Notes under the pieces: model-generated
Told to the model about the DNA's origin: nothing
The model's database searches: none
Seen by the model: the letters and a program-made list of their open reading frames with translations, nothing else
NCBI GenBank assembly: GCA_011390455.1
Contig: JAABSI010000003.1
Location: forward strand, 1 to 64,000
Direction: 5' to 3'
Length of the DNA stretch: 64,000 nucleotides
Origin: Trueperaceae bacterium
GTDB taxonomy: Bacteria > Deinococcota > Deinococci > Deinococcales > Trueperaceae
Program-made: the position numbers and the translations under genes
Part shown: positions 25,672 through 34,434 of the stretch, piece by piece
Layout of the letters: each line of letters starts with the position of its first letter
Position numbering within the stretch: position 1 is the stretch's first letter

Positions 25672-26715
25672 CTACACCGGGTCGGACGGAGGCGCGTCGG
25701 CAGCGTGGACGTCGCCACCGTCGACCGTGGCGTCGACGGTCGTCGTGCGTCCATCGACGAGCGTCGCGCCGCCGTGGACCATGGCGCGTGCGTTCCGGTG
25801 CACGGTCACCTCGAACAGGTCGGGGCGGCCGTAGTGGCCGGCGACGTCGAGCTGGAACCGCGAGCCGCGGAGCGAGCCCAGGTCGAGGTCCGCGTAGAGG
25901 ATGTCCTCACGCTCGGTCACGGGTTCGACCAAGAAGCGGCCGTCCGGATCGACGATGGCGCTGCCGCCCGGGTTGATCCACGCGACGTCCGGCAGGTGCG
26001 CGGCCTTGAAGGCGTACGTGTCGGGCACGTCGTCGCGGTGCACCGGGGAGCAGCATCCGATGACGAAGACGCGGCCCTCTTTGGCGATGTGGCGGAGGGT
26101 CGAGACCCAGGGCTCGCCGCGATCCCAGGTGGGTGCGGCGTGGATCTGGACGCCGCCGGCGTAGAGGGCCCAGCGGGCGAGGGGCATGTAGTTCTCCCAG
26201 CAGATCAGCCCACCCAGGCGACCGATGTCGAGGTCGTAGACGGCGAGGCCGCTGGCGTCGCCGCTGCCGTGGACGAGGCGTTCGGCGACGGTCGGCACCA
26301 GCTTGCGGTGCTTGCCGAGCAGGCGGCCGTCGGACCCGATGAAGAGGAGGGTGTTGTAGAGCGTGGTGCCGCTGGCCTCGGTGTTGCGTTCGTTCGCGCC
26401 CATCACGACCGAGACGCCGGCGGTTCGGGCCGCGTGTGCCAGGCGGTCGACGACGGGTCCCGGGACGCGGACCGATTGCCGGAGCAGTTCGTCGTAGAGC
26501 TCGCGCAACTCCTTGGTCCGGTAGGGCGGGATGAACCAGGACCAGAAGGGGTAGCTGGGGAGGAAGCCCTCGGGGAAGACGGCGAGTTGGGCGCCGTTGC
26601 GGCCGGCTTCTTCGATGCGGGCGCAGGCGAGGTCGAGCGTGGCTTCGAGGTCGAGGAAGACGGGGGTGGCTTGGACGGCGGCGACGCGCACGGTGGTGGG
26701 GAAGGGGTCGGCCAC
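25672..26715 (-). CDS. Nitrilase (aliphatic/aromatic nitrilase type)
   Basis: The 347-residue enzyme should hydrolyse a nitrile to acid and ammonia. The catalytic triad is visible: E49 in AVFPEGFLPSYPFW, K135 in LGKHRKLVPT and C172 in GLICWENYMP. The length and the FWSW and WDRGEPW segments match branch-1 nitrilases rather than amidases. The GTG start at 26715 comes 3 bases after the stop of a 35-codon ORF with a ribosome binding site, so translation may be coupled. The natural substrate is unknown. Confidence 0.9.
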   Translation of the reverse strand: MADPFPTTVRVAAVQATPVFLDLEATLDLACARIEEAGRNGAQLAVFPEGFLPSYPFWSWFIPPYRTKELRELYDELLRQSVRVPGPVVDRLAHAARTAGVSVVMGANERNTEASGTTLYNTLLFIGSDGRLLGKHRKLVPTVAERLVHGSGDASGLAVYDLDIGRLGGLICWENYMPLARWALYAGGVQIHAAPTWDRGEPWVSTLRHIAKEGRVFVIGCCSPVHRDDVPDTYAFKAAHLPDVAWINPGGSAIVDPDGRFLVEPVTEREDILYADLDLGSLRGSRFQLDVAGHYGRPDLFEVTVHRNARAMVHGGATLVDGRTTTVDATVDGGDVHAADAPPSDPV

Positions 26716-26718
26716 CGG

Positions 26719-26826
26719 TCAGCCGTGGCCGCGGAACGCGGGGCTGCTCGGGGCGGCGGTCACGGCCTCCGGGCCGCGCCGGTCGACCGCGAAGTCATCG
26801 AACGAGCGTGCGTCGATGTGGGGCAT
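26719..26826 (-). CDS. 35-residue ORF upstream of the nitrilase gene
   Basis: An ATG at 26826 with GAGGTGGC directly upstream opens 35 codons beginning PHIDARSFDDFAVDRRG and ending AFRGHG. Third positions are nearly all G or C, as in real genes here. The stop is 3 bases from the nitrilase GTG. It may be a small protein acting with the nitrilase or a translated leader. I recognise no family. Confidence 0.5.
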   Translation of the reverse strand: MPHIDARSFDDFAVDRRGPEAVTAAPSSPAFRGHG

Positions 26827-27097
26827 GCCACCTCGTCTCCGTGGCGCGCCGCGTGCGGCCTGCGCGGTGCAGGACGCTCGATCGCGCCTACGGCGCCCTC
26901 TTTGGGGGTGCGGGCATCATGGGGGTTCGTGCTACCGATGTCAAGGCGACGGCGATCCGGTGATCGAACCGTGCTGGTGTCTCCATCGGACCTCCACGCG
27001 CGCGGACGGGACCCATGACCAACGACGCGGCGCGTAGCCTGAGGGGGCACCGGGGGCACGTGCACCGTCGGCGAGCCCACCACGACGGAGGTGGCAC

Positions 27098-28006
27098 GTG
27101 CCCGAGGTCCCGGACTACCAAGACATCCTCGATCACCTGTACGACGGCGTCTACTTCGTCGACCGCGATCGCGTGATCACCTACTGGAACCAGGGTGCGG
27201 CGCGCATCTCCGGCTACGGGGCCGACCAGGTCCTCGGCCGGTCGTGCCGCGACGGCATCCTCAACCACGTGACCGCGAGCGGCGTCGCGCTGTGCCAGAA
27301 CGGCTGCCCCCTGACCGCGACGATGGCCGACGGCAACCCCCGCGAGGCCGACGTCTTCCTCCACCACGCCGACGGCCACCGGGTGCCGGTGCTCGTGCGA
27401 TGCGCCCCCCTGCGAGACGCGAGCGGCGCCATCGTCGGCGCGGTGGAGAGTTTCAGCGCCGACCGTGGTTTGCGCACCGCGCGCAAGGAGCTTCGTGCCC
27501 TGCGGAAGCAGGTGCACACCGACGCCCTGACCGACGTCGGCAACCGCGCGTACCTCGACGGGCGCCTGCGCGCGTTGGTCGCCGAAGCGGCGCACCACGG
27601 CGCGAGCGACGCCGCGATCGCCTTGATCGACATCGACCACTTCAAGAGCGTCAACGACGCCCACGGCCACGAAGCCGGCGACCGCGTGCTGCGGATGGTG
27701 GCGAGCACCCTCAAGGCGAGCCTTCGCGCCACCGATGGCATCGGACGCTGGGGCGGCGAGGAGTTCCTGGTGCTGTTCGACGACGTCGCCGACGACGCCT
27801 CGCTGACCGCCGCGTGCGAGAAGGTGCGCCATCTGGTCGGTTGGTCGCGGCTCGATCTCGGCGACGGCGCGTCGATCTCGGTGACGCTCTCGCTCGGGGC
27901 CACGCACGTGCGCGCGGACGACACCCCCGAATCCGTGGTCGCGCGCGCCGACGCGCTCATGTACCGCAGCAAGGAAGCGGGGCGGGATCGGGTGACCGTC
28001 GGTTAG
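27098..28006 (+). CDS. PAS-GGDEF diguanylate cyclase
   Basis: The 302-residue protein has an N-terminal PAS sensor domain (residues 8-125; DHLYDGVYFVDRDRVITYWN, SGYGADQVLGRSC), then a short coiled coil, then a GGDEF domain (residues 145-302). The active site is RWGGEEF, with the metal aspartates in ALIDIDHFKSVND, so it should make cyclic di-GMP. Four cysteines in the PAS (C50, C66 and C70 in LCQNGC, and C103) could bind metal or sense redox. The RxxD inhibitory site is not obvious. The start is a GTG with GGAGGTG upstream; TAGCCT about 60 bases upstream may be the -10 box. Confidence 0.9.
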   Translation: MPEVPDYQDILDHLYDGVYFVDRDRVITYWNQGAARISGYGADQVLGRSCRDGILNHVTASGVALCQNGCPLTATMADGNPREADVFLHHADGHRVPVLVRCAPLRDASGAIVGAVESFSADRGLRTARKELRALRKQVHTDALTDVGNRAYLDGRLRALVAEAAHHGASDAAIALIDIDHFKSVNDAHGHEAGDRVLRMVASTLKASLRATDGIGRWGGEEFLVLFDDVADDASLTAACEKVRHLVGWSRLDLGDGASISVTLSLGATHVRADDTPESVVARADALMYRSKEAGRDRVTVG

Positions 28007-28160
28007 GGAACGGCGGTCGGTGGGTGTCCGCGGGGGGCGGTCCCGTTTGTGCCGTAGGTACCCTCCTTCAGCCGGAGTCCCCTTTACCCTCCGACCGTGC
28101 CGCCCGCGACCGGCTGGCGAATGCGCGCCCCTCCCGCGGCACTCGATTTGGAGGTCTCCG

Positions 28161-28574
28161 ATGAAACGATCGACGATCGCAATCGCATCCTTGCTCTTCC
28201 TCGGCGTGCTCGCTGCGTGCGCCACCGCACCGCGGACGTTGGAAGTGGTGCTGGAGGGTGAGAACGAGGTTCCGCCCGTCGTTACGGAGTCCTTTGGCTC
28301 CGCGAACGTTACCGTCGCCGGAACCGTCCTGACGGTCGACGGCTCCTTCGATGGCTTCGAGGCGACGGCAGCCCACGTGCACGGCCCGGCGGACGAGACC
28401 GAGACGGCCGGTCCGATCTTCACCCTCGCCGTCGACAACGCCGACACCCACTTCGAAGGCACCTTCACGATGAACGCCGAACAGGTCGAGTGGTTCGAGG
28501 ACGGGCTGCTCTACCTCAACGTCCACTCGGACGCGAACCCCGGCGGCGAGATCCGGGGGCAGATCGTGCCGTGA
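28161..28574 (+). CDS. CHRD-domain lipoprotein
   Basis: The 137-residue protein has a lipobox (FLGVLAAC, cysteine near 20) and one CHRD domain. LEGENEVPPVVTESFGSANVTV opens the domain, ATAAHVHGPADETETAGPIF is its middle, and LYLNVHSDANPGGEIRGQI is the diagnostic end. CHRD domains are extracellular beta-rich modules of unknown function. The ribosome binding site GGAGGTC precedes the ATG, and a strong hairpin follows the gene. Confidence 0.92.
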   Translation: MKRSTIAIASLLFLGVLAACATAPRTLEVVLEGENEVPPVVTESFGSANVTVAGTVLTVDGSFDGFEATAAHVHGPADETETAGPIFTLAVDNADTHFEGTFTMNAEQVEWFEDGLLYLNVHSDANPGGEIRGQIVP

Positions 28575-28602
28575 GTCGAACGGCGAATCGGAGCACGATG
28601 AC

Positions 28603-28634
28603 GCGCGGGCGCCCTCCCAGGAGGGCGCCCGCGC
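28603..28634. terminator. 15-base-pair hairpin after the CHRD gene
   Basis: GCGCGGGCGCCCTCC pairs perfectly with GGAGGGCGCCCGCGC around a 2-base CA loop, 28 bases after the CHRD stop. The tail TTCGTG has few Ts, so termination is likely but not classical. Confidence 0.55.
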
Positions 28635-28818
28635 TTCGTGCGCCGATGGGGTCGCCGTCCGGCGCCGGGGGGCACGGAGGTGCGTTGCAGGTGGCCGTGA
28701 CCGTTCGACCAGCCACGAGGAATGCAGGTTGCACGCGGTATGCGTCATCCCGTGGACGAAATCGGCCGATCCGGCCTGCGAACGTTCTGGGACGCCGTCC
28801 GAGGTCGCGCCTGCGTCG

Positions 28819-30237
28819 TCACTGCGGTGGCACTTCGTCGCGCCACCAGGTGAACGATCCGGCGTCGAAATCGATCAGCAGTTTGTCCCAAACCCCACCG
28901 TGGTACTCCCCGCGGGACGCGCTGATCAGCGTGGGTCGCGAGGCGTCATAGTGCTGCGTGTACCGCTCGGCGTCGTAGAGCAGCGGAAGCAGTCCAGACG
29001 GGCCGTCTACGACGACCACGTAGTCGTTGTTCCAGTCGATGTCTGCTGCCGCGGTGAGGCTGTCGGCGGTGGCCAGAATGTACAGGCTGTGTCTGAAGTA
29101 TCCCTCTCGGATGTTCGGGTATCGGTACCCGTCACCGTCCAAGAGCTCGAACACGCGGGTGTCGTACGCAAGATCATCAGCAGTGAACGTACCGTCGGCA
29201 GACCAGTTCATGATCCACGAAGGGTAGTAACTGCCCTCGATTCCGGTTTCGTCGTACGCCGTCCAAAGGAGCTCGAGCACTTCCTGGAGCGTTGGCCCTG
29301 TGAACGTCAGCCTGTCTCCCTCGCTACAACCGACGCTGTACCCTTGCGCCCTCAACGTCTTGCCGTCGAACGCGAAGTCCGGGTTCATTTCCACGAAGCT
29401 CTTCGCACGTTCGTAGACTTGTCGGCCGTCGTCGAAGGTTTCGGATGGCAGTAGGCGTCCGTTGCCTCCGGCGCAGTTCAGTCGAACGGAGACGAACTCC
29501 GAGGGGTTGGGGAACGCGCCTGGAATCTCGAACACGACGCTTACGTCGCCGGGGGCGTCCACCCGGAACGCCAACGAGTAGTCATCGGACGTGAGCACGG
29601 GCGCCACGGGAGGAGCCGCCGTTGGATCGTCTTCCTGGTCGTCGGACAGCATCGTCGGCGAGTCGTTCGCTTCGATCGCACCTGCCGTTCGTGTGCTCTC
29701 GGCACCTTGACGGCTGCCAGCGGCCGACGAACCTGAGCGAGCGTCCGCATCGGGACCCACCGCCGGCTGGGGGGACGCCTCGAGGCCGCTACCGTCTTCG
29801 GCGGGCGCACGGCCGGTCACTTCGGGGGCCGAGGTGTTCGAGAGCCGGCCAATCTGAATTCCGGTAGCCAAGAGCAACAGCCCGAACAGGGCCGCGGCGC
29901 CAACCTGGCTCCAGCGCAAGCGGTTGCTCGACGATGCGACCTTCGCCATGGTTCTCGATGCCGGCGGCGCTGAGGAGCCGCCTACGCTCGTGGCGGTTGG
30001 AGCCGTTCGCCCCACGCTCATGACATCGGCCTGAGCGCCCGCAGTCTGCAGCGCCATCGCCAAGCGGTCCGCTTCCTCTTTCGAGGCGGTGATCGCGAGG
30101 TTGCCTGGTCCCTTCGCAAGCAGGCGCGCGATCTCGGCCGCGTCCGTGCCGGTGGCTCGGCTCACGTGATCGGCCACGGCAGGAATCCTCGAGGCGTCTA
30201 CTGCTTGAAAGAGCCTGACGATCCATTGAGAAGCCAT
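28819..30237 (-). CDS. Membrane protein with L7/L12-C-terminal-like N domain
   Basis: The 472-residue protein has four parts: an N-terminal domain (residues 4-74), a linker, one membrane helix at about 111-129 (VGAAALFGLLLLATGIQIG), and a long extracytoplasmic region. The N domain (VADHVSRATGTDAAEIARLL... ASKEEADRLAMALQTAGAQADV) follows the pattern of the ribosomal L7/L12 C-terminal fold and aligns without gaps with the start of the protein at 49246. The outer part is unrecognised, with a WNNDYVVVVDGPSGLLPLL stretch. GGAG precedes the ATG. GC content is visibly lower than in neighbours. Confidence 0.6.
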   Translation of the reverse strand: MASQWIVRLFQAVDASRIPAVADHVSRATGTDAAEIARLLAKGPGNLAITASKEEADRLAMALQTAGAQADVMSVGRTAPTATSVGGSSAPPASRTMAKVASSSNRLRWSQVGAAALFGLLLLATGIQIGRLSNTSAPEVTGRAPAEDGSGLEASPQPAVGPDADARSGSSAAGSRQGAESTRTAGAIEANDSPTMLSDDQEDDPTAAPPVAPVLTSDDYSLAFRVDAPGDVSVVFEIPGAFPNPSEFVSVRLNCAGGNGRLLPSETFDDGRQVYERAKSFVEMNPDFAFDGKTLRAQGYSVGCSEGDRLTFTGPTLQEVLELLWTAYDETGIEGSYYPSWIMNWSADGTFTADDLAYDTRVFELLDGDGYRYPNIREGYFRHSLYILATADSLTAAADIDWNNDYVVVVDGPSGLLPLLYDAERYTQHYDASRPTLISASRGEYHGGVWDKLLIDFDAGSFTWWRDEVPPQ

Positions 30238-30614
30238 GAGCGTCGCTCCTTCGGCGATCCAAGCGCGAAGTGGCCGCATTGCGCGTACTGATCCTTCGAT
30301 CGTACAACGACGCGCCGGGCCCTTAGCGCCGCTTGGTGGAGTGCGCCCGATCGTCACGTCGCTTCTTGAGATGTGCAGCAACGGTTCTGCTCGTAACCAT
30401 CGAAGTGTCACTCAAATCGCCGGCGTTGACGTCGCGACGCCGGACTTCGGCACGCGTGGCCACGGGGCCCAAGCTGGCGGTCGTCAGGAGCGCGCCGCGC
30501 GTCTCGTTCGGCCGAGTGCCGTTGGCTTGCAAGATCCCGGGCATCGCCCGAGCACCGCTCCCACCAGGGTCCGATGGGAGCTGGGCCGAACGAGAAACAC
30601 TGTCTAGGACGTGG
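30238..30614. other. 377-base gap of lower GC
   Basis: The gap lies between the start of the membrane-protein gene and tRNA-Lys. One 73-codon frame (minus, 30323-30544) is open but has no ribosome binding site, loses GC at third positions toward its end and resembles nothing I know. I see no convincing gene here. The membrane-protein promoter should lie at the low end of the gap. Confidence 0.4.
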
Positions 30615-30687
<73 letters not shown>

Positions 30688-30844
30688 GGGCCCACCGAAC
30701 GTGAACTGTACGCCCCAGGGCGGGAGAGGTCAACCGACAAGGGTACCGGCCATGATGGCGCGGGGCCGCCGTACGGGCGGCGGCCCCGGCCCTCGTGTGC
30801 GAACGTCTCGAAACCGCCGAGGAGCGCGACGAGCGTGCGGCCGC

Positions 30845-31402
30845 CTACGGCCGCAGCGGGTAGTACGCGCCCACCGCGTGCGAGCCCGCGATCGGCGGGT
30901 TCCCACCGCAGGTTTCCGCGAAGGTGGCGAGTTCGGGGGGCGGCAGCGGGGCGAGGTCCGCGACGACGTACAGGCCGTCGAGGTCGGGGCCGTTGCCGAG
31001 CAGCACCGACTGCCCCCGCAGGCCGTCGGCGTCGCGCACCATGGTGAAGACGCCCGTCCAGTAGCCGTCGAGGGCGTCTGGGCGGATCTCGAGGGTTCCG
31101 GTGTACACCATGTGACCGTTGACGGTGTCGATGTCGGCACTCGAGATGATCGTCCCGGTACCGGCGTGGGCTACGTTCTCGGAAACCACCACGCTCGCCA
31201 GCTTGCGGTTCCGGACGTGCATGACGCCGTCCTCCGTCCAGCTGTCGTCCTCGAGGATCGCGCATACGATCTGGTAGGCCTCGTGGGGTCCGGCGACCAC
31301 GGAATCGCTGGCAACCGGATCGTCGGCCCAAACCCAGGCAAGGAAGCCGGCGGCGACCACCGCCGCGAGGACCAACACCGAACGCATCCACGCTCGCTTC
31401 AT
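30845..31402 (-). CDS. Secreted or anchored protein of unknown function
   Basis: The 185-residue protein has a basic start and one hydrophobic stretch (residues 8-25, VLVLAAVVAAGFLAWVWA) serving as signal or anchor. The mature part has regular short strands (GVMHVRNRKLASVVVSENVAHAGTGTI, GHMVYTGTLEIRPDALDGYW) and cysteines in YQIVCAIL and FAETCGG that could pair. GGAGG precedes the ATG. No family recognised. Confidence 0.55.
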   Translation of the reverse strand: MKRAWMRSVLVLAAVVAAGFLAWVWADDPVASDSVVAGPHEAYQIVCAILEDDSWTEDGVMHVRNRKLASVVVSENVAHAGTGTIISSADIDTVNGHMVYTGTLEIRPDALDGYWTGVFTMVRDADGLRGQSVLLGNGPDLDGLYVVADLAPLPPPELATFAETCGGNPPIAGSHAVGAYYPLRP

Positions 31403-31558
31403 GATCCACCTCCTTCGGTGGGGCGACGAGCCCGCCGCGCCCACCGCGGCGGCGCCGTCTCCTGCGCCCAGTATGCGCCGCCGCTGCATCCAATCCGTCG
31501 CATGTGCGCGCACATCCTGCGAGGCCGGATCTGCTTCGTGCGCCCAGGTAGCCTGAGC

Positions 31559-31873
31559 ATGGAGCAGGATGCGTTCGCCTGTGTGCGACAGCACCATGGC
31601 ACGGCGCGGTGGACGCGCCGCATGCTCGGGCCGTTCGTCGGTGAATGGGATGAGGGGCTGCTCCGTGGGTTCGATGGCGACAAGGTGCATGCGCTTGTCG
31701 CCCACGTCGCCATGTGCGTCGATCGCCCGTGGACGAGACCGACGGTCGCCGAGCACTGGGGCGACGTCGATGCCGTCGTGCACGGGGGCGTGGGTGCGCC
31801 GGTCCTCGAGGCCGATGCCGGGGTGCTGCGGCGGCTTCGTCGACGCGGTGCGGGCTGCAACCAGGTCCGGTGA
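31559..31873 (+). CDS. Hypothetical 104-residue protein
   Basis: The ATG at 31559 follows a TAGCCT box (31549-31554) by 4 bases, close to the leaderless pattern of other genes here. The product (EQDAFACVRQHHGTARWTRR... VAHVAMCVDRPWTRPT... GAPVLEADAGVLRRLRRRG) has acceptable codon use, with third positions mostly G or C. I recognise no family. The TAGCCT spacing is shorter than elsewhere, so the start could be wrong or the frame spurious. Confidence 0.4.
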   Translation: MEQDAFACVRQHHGTARWTRRMLGPFVGEWDEGLLRGFDGDKVHALVAHVAMCVDRPWTRPTVAEHWGDVDAVVHGGVGAPVLEADAGVLRRLRRRGAGCNQVR

Positions 31874-31984
31874 CCGCACGACCGAGCGTTCGGGACGCCT
31901 GACCGTGGCGCCCGGCCCGACGACCGCTAGCCTTGACCCGATGGCGCGCGTCGTCCGAATCGGAGGCCGTGCGCTGGAGCCTCC

Positions 31985-33169
31985 GTGCCCACCACCCACC
32001 GGATCCCTGCAGCCCTCCGCCGCGATTTCGCCGACTGGCGCGACGAGCGCGACGGCGCCGCGCTCTTCGAGGGCCTGTCGGGGCTCGAGCGCAACGTGCG
32101 CCGGCGGCGGCTCTACGCCCGCCTCGCCGAGGCCGAGCGCCGCCACGCGGCCGATGCCGCGTCGCGCCTCCGGGCGCGGGGCATCCAGCCGCCGCCGCAC
32201 CGCCCCTCGTGGCGGGTCCGGATCCTCCTCGCGTGGGCGCGGGCCTTCGGCACCGTCTCCGTGCTGCCCTGGGTCGCGGCCATGGAGGACGCCGACGCCG
32301 ACGCCTACCTGCGGCGCCTCGAGCGCGAGGGCACCGCGGTACCCCACGGCGAGGAGCGCGCCAACGCCGACACGCTTGCGGAGTTCGCGCGGGTCGAGTC
32401 CGGGGAGGCCGCCAAGCGCCTGCTGCTGAAGGTCCGGCGGCTCGTGATCGGCCTCGTCGGCGTCTCGCTGTTCGCCGTCTCCGTGGCGCTGGCGCGGAAC
32501 GCCCAGATCGAGGGGCTCGTCTTCGGGCTGCTCACCGGCGTGCTCGTCGGCCCGGTCACCCACTACCTGCTCGGGAAGCTGGCGGTGCCGCTCGCGGCCG
32601 GCCGCCTGTGGTGCGGCTGGGCGTGTTGGACGGCGGCGCTGCTCGATCAGCTGCCCTACGACCGCGCGACGGGTTGGCCGGCCGGTCCACGGCGGCCGTG
32701 GCGAACGGGCCACCTCCTCGCGGTGCTGATCGGCGTCGCGGTGCTCGTGCTCGCCTTCGGCTACGACCGCGGCGCGGTGGGCGCGCACGCGGTCGTCTGG
32801 TTCGTGGTCGGCAACCTCACCTACTGGACGTGGGCGGTCGCCCTCGCGGTGCGCCATCGCGACAACCGCGCCTTCTGCAAGCTCGCCTGCCCGGTGGCGG
32901 TCATCCTGCGCGCCACGTCGCGGCCCGCGCTCCTGAAGATCGCGGGCGATCCCGAGGCCTGCACGGCGTGCGCCTCGCGCGCCTGCAACGCGGTGTGCCC
33001 GATGGGCATCGACGTCGCGGCGACGGTCCTCGCAGGCGCGCGCGTCGGCGGTGGCGAGTGCATCGCCTGCCAGCAGTGCCTGGCGGTCTGCCCGCCGAAC
33101 GCGCTCGCGCCCACGCTGCGCTTCGACGTGGCGGGGCCCGACCGGCTCGTGTCGCGGTCACCCGGCTGA
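31985..33169 (+). CDS. Ferritin-like domain fused to a NapH-type polyferredoxin
   Basis: The 394-residue protein has two parts that do not usually occur together. Residues 10-145 follow the rubrerythrin-like domain of VIT1/CCC1-type transporters: E51-x-x-H54 in LAEAERRHA, PSWRVRILLAWARAFGTVSVLPWVAAME, and EERAN where family members have EERxH. After about residue 150 comes a membrane part with four helices and the cysteine loops CGWACW and CKLACP, typical of NapH/CcoG proteins. Two 4Fe-4S motifs follow, CTACASRACNAVCP and CIACQQCLAVCP. GGAG precedes the GTG start. It should pass electrons at the membrane, perhaps to or from a diiron centre. Confidence 0.8.
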   Translation: MPTTHRIPAALRRDFADWRDERDGAALFEGLSGLERNVRRRRLYARLAEAERRHAADAASRLRARGIQPPPHRPSWRVRILLAWARAFGTVSVLPWVAAMEDADADAYLRRLEREGTAVPHGEERANADTLAEFARVESGEAAKRLLLKVRRLVIGLVGVSLFAVSVALARNAQIEGLVFGLLTGVLVGPVTHYLLGKLAVPLAAGRLWCGWACWTAALLDQLPYDRATGWPAGPRRPWRTGHLLAVLIGVAVLVLAFGYDRGAVGAHAVVWFVVGNLTYWTWAVALAVRHRDNRAFCKLACPVAVILRATSRPALLKIAGDPEACTACASRACNAVCPMGIDVAATVLAGARVGGGECIACQQCLAVCPPNALAPTLRFDVAGPDRLVSRSPG

Positions 33170-33206
33170 CCGGGGCCACCCGCCACGCGACGGGACCGAC
33201 GTCGAC

Positions 33207-33491
33207 TCAGGACCCCACCACCTCGACCCCGCGCCAGAACGCGACGTGGCCGGCGATCTCGGACGCGGCGGGTTTGGGGTCCGGGTAGGTGAAGGCGGCG
33301 TCGCGGTTGACCCGGCCGTCCACCTCCAGCGAGTAGTAGCTGGCGGCGCCCTTCCAGGGGCACGCGCTGGTGGTGGCGCTCGGGCGCAGGATGGTGGCGT
33401 CCACCGCGTCGATCGGGAAGTAATCGTTGCCCTCCACTACGACGGTGGCGTCGGATTCGGCGATGACGTGTCCGTTCCAGATAGCCTTCAT
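33207..33491 (-). CDS. DUF427-family protein
   Basis: The 94-residue protein is a complete DUF427 domain. KAIWNGHVIAESD opens it, YFPIDAVD and TSACPWKGAASYYSLEVDG form the conserved centre (CPWKGxAxYY), and AFTYPDPKPAASEIAGHVAFW ends it. The family is a small beta-rich fold of unknown function, often next to redox genes. It converges on the polyferredoxin gene. Confidence 0.92.
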   Translation of the reverse strand: MKAIWNGHVIAESDATVVVEGNDYFPIDAVDATILRPSATTSACPWKGAASYYSLEVDGRVNRDAAFTYPDPKPAASEIAGHVAFWRGVEVVGS

Positions 33492-33630
33492 GGGTTCCTG
33501 CCTCTCGGTGGCGGCTCGCCCGCGACGCATGCCGGGGCGACCGCTCGCTCCGCCATCCTCGACGGCGCCCGATCGCCGTTCCGTCAAGTGAGCATCGTTC
33601 GGCGCTGCATCGCTACGTCATGCTCGAACC

Positions 33631-34434
33631 ATGCACCCCCTCCCACGCCTCGCGTCCGTCCTGATCGCCGCTCTGCTGCTCTCGGTCGCCGCAGCGCAGC
33701 CGCTCGTCTCGCTCCCCATCGAGGACGTGGTCGACGGGCCGATCGCGATGAGCGAGATCACGGCCACGTCGGCGACGCTGCTCGTCACCACCCACCTCGA
33801 CCTCGCGTGCGTGGTCGTGTTCGGCGAGGACGAGGGCTTCGGCCAGCTCGCGCTCGACGCCGACATGGGCGGCGGCGCCCACCGCGACCACCGGGTGCTG
33901 CTGCGCGGCCTCGAGCCCGACACCGAGTACGCCTACCGGCTGCAGGGGAGCGCGCCGGATGGTCGCTTCTTCGCGAGCGAGGTACTGCGCTTCCGCACCG
34001 CGCCCGCCGAGGCGGGCCCCTCGCTGGGCGTCGACGTGGCGACCGCCGAGGCCGGCGCCACGGTCGTGGCGGCGAGCAGCGAGTTCGGCGGCGCCTTCGC
34101 GGCGGCCAACGCGATCGACGGCGACGCGCGGAGCGAATGGTCGTCGCGCGGCGATGGCGACGAAGCCTTCATCACCGTCCGCCTGAGCGAGCCGGTGGAG
34201 GTCACCGGCTTCGGCTTCTGGACCCGCACCATGGGTTCGAGCGCGCAGATCGAGCGCTTCGAGGTGGTCAACGAGGACGGCGAGGTCTTCGGGCCGTTCG
34301 AGGTGCCCGACGCCACGTCGGCCCACGACTTTGCGGCCAGCGGTCGCGGGCAAGAGTTCACCTTCCGGGTGCTGGCCTCGAGCGGCGGCAACACCGGGGC
34401 GGTGGAGGTGGCGGTCTACACCCGGCCGCGATAG
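33631..34434 (+). CDS. Secreted protein with Fn3-like and discoidin-like domains
   Basis: The 267-residue protein has a signal peptide (residues 1-22, ending SVAAAQ). A fibronectin type III-like domain follows (residues 35-130; ITATSATLLVTTHLDLACVVVFG, LRGLEPDTEYAYRLQG). A discoidin/F5-8C-like domain occupies 140-267 (FAAANAIDGDARSEWSS, VEVTGFGFWTRTMGSSAQIERFEVV). Such pairs bind sugars or polymers at the cell surface. No catalytic domain is present. Confidence 0.8.
   Translation: MHPLPRLASVLIAALLLSVAAAQPLVSLPIEDVVDGPIAMSEITATSATLLVTTHLDLACVVVFGEDEGFGQLALDADMGGGAHRDHRVLLRGLEPDTEYAYRLQGSAPDGRFFASEVLRFRTAPAEAGPSLGVDVATAEAGATVVAASSEFGGAFAAANAIDGDARSEWSSRGDGDEAFITVRLSEPVEVTGFGFWTRTMGSSAQIERFEVVNEDGEVFGPFEVPDATSAHDFAASGRGQEFTFRVLASSGGNTGAVEVAVYTRPR

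Noticed and set aside
31941..31984. ATG at 31941 after a TAGCCT box as start of the polyferredoxin
   Set aside because: It is in another frame; the ferritin-like domain begins at the GTG at 31985 with GGAG upstream. The TAGCCT box may still be its promoter.
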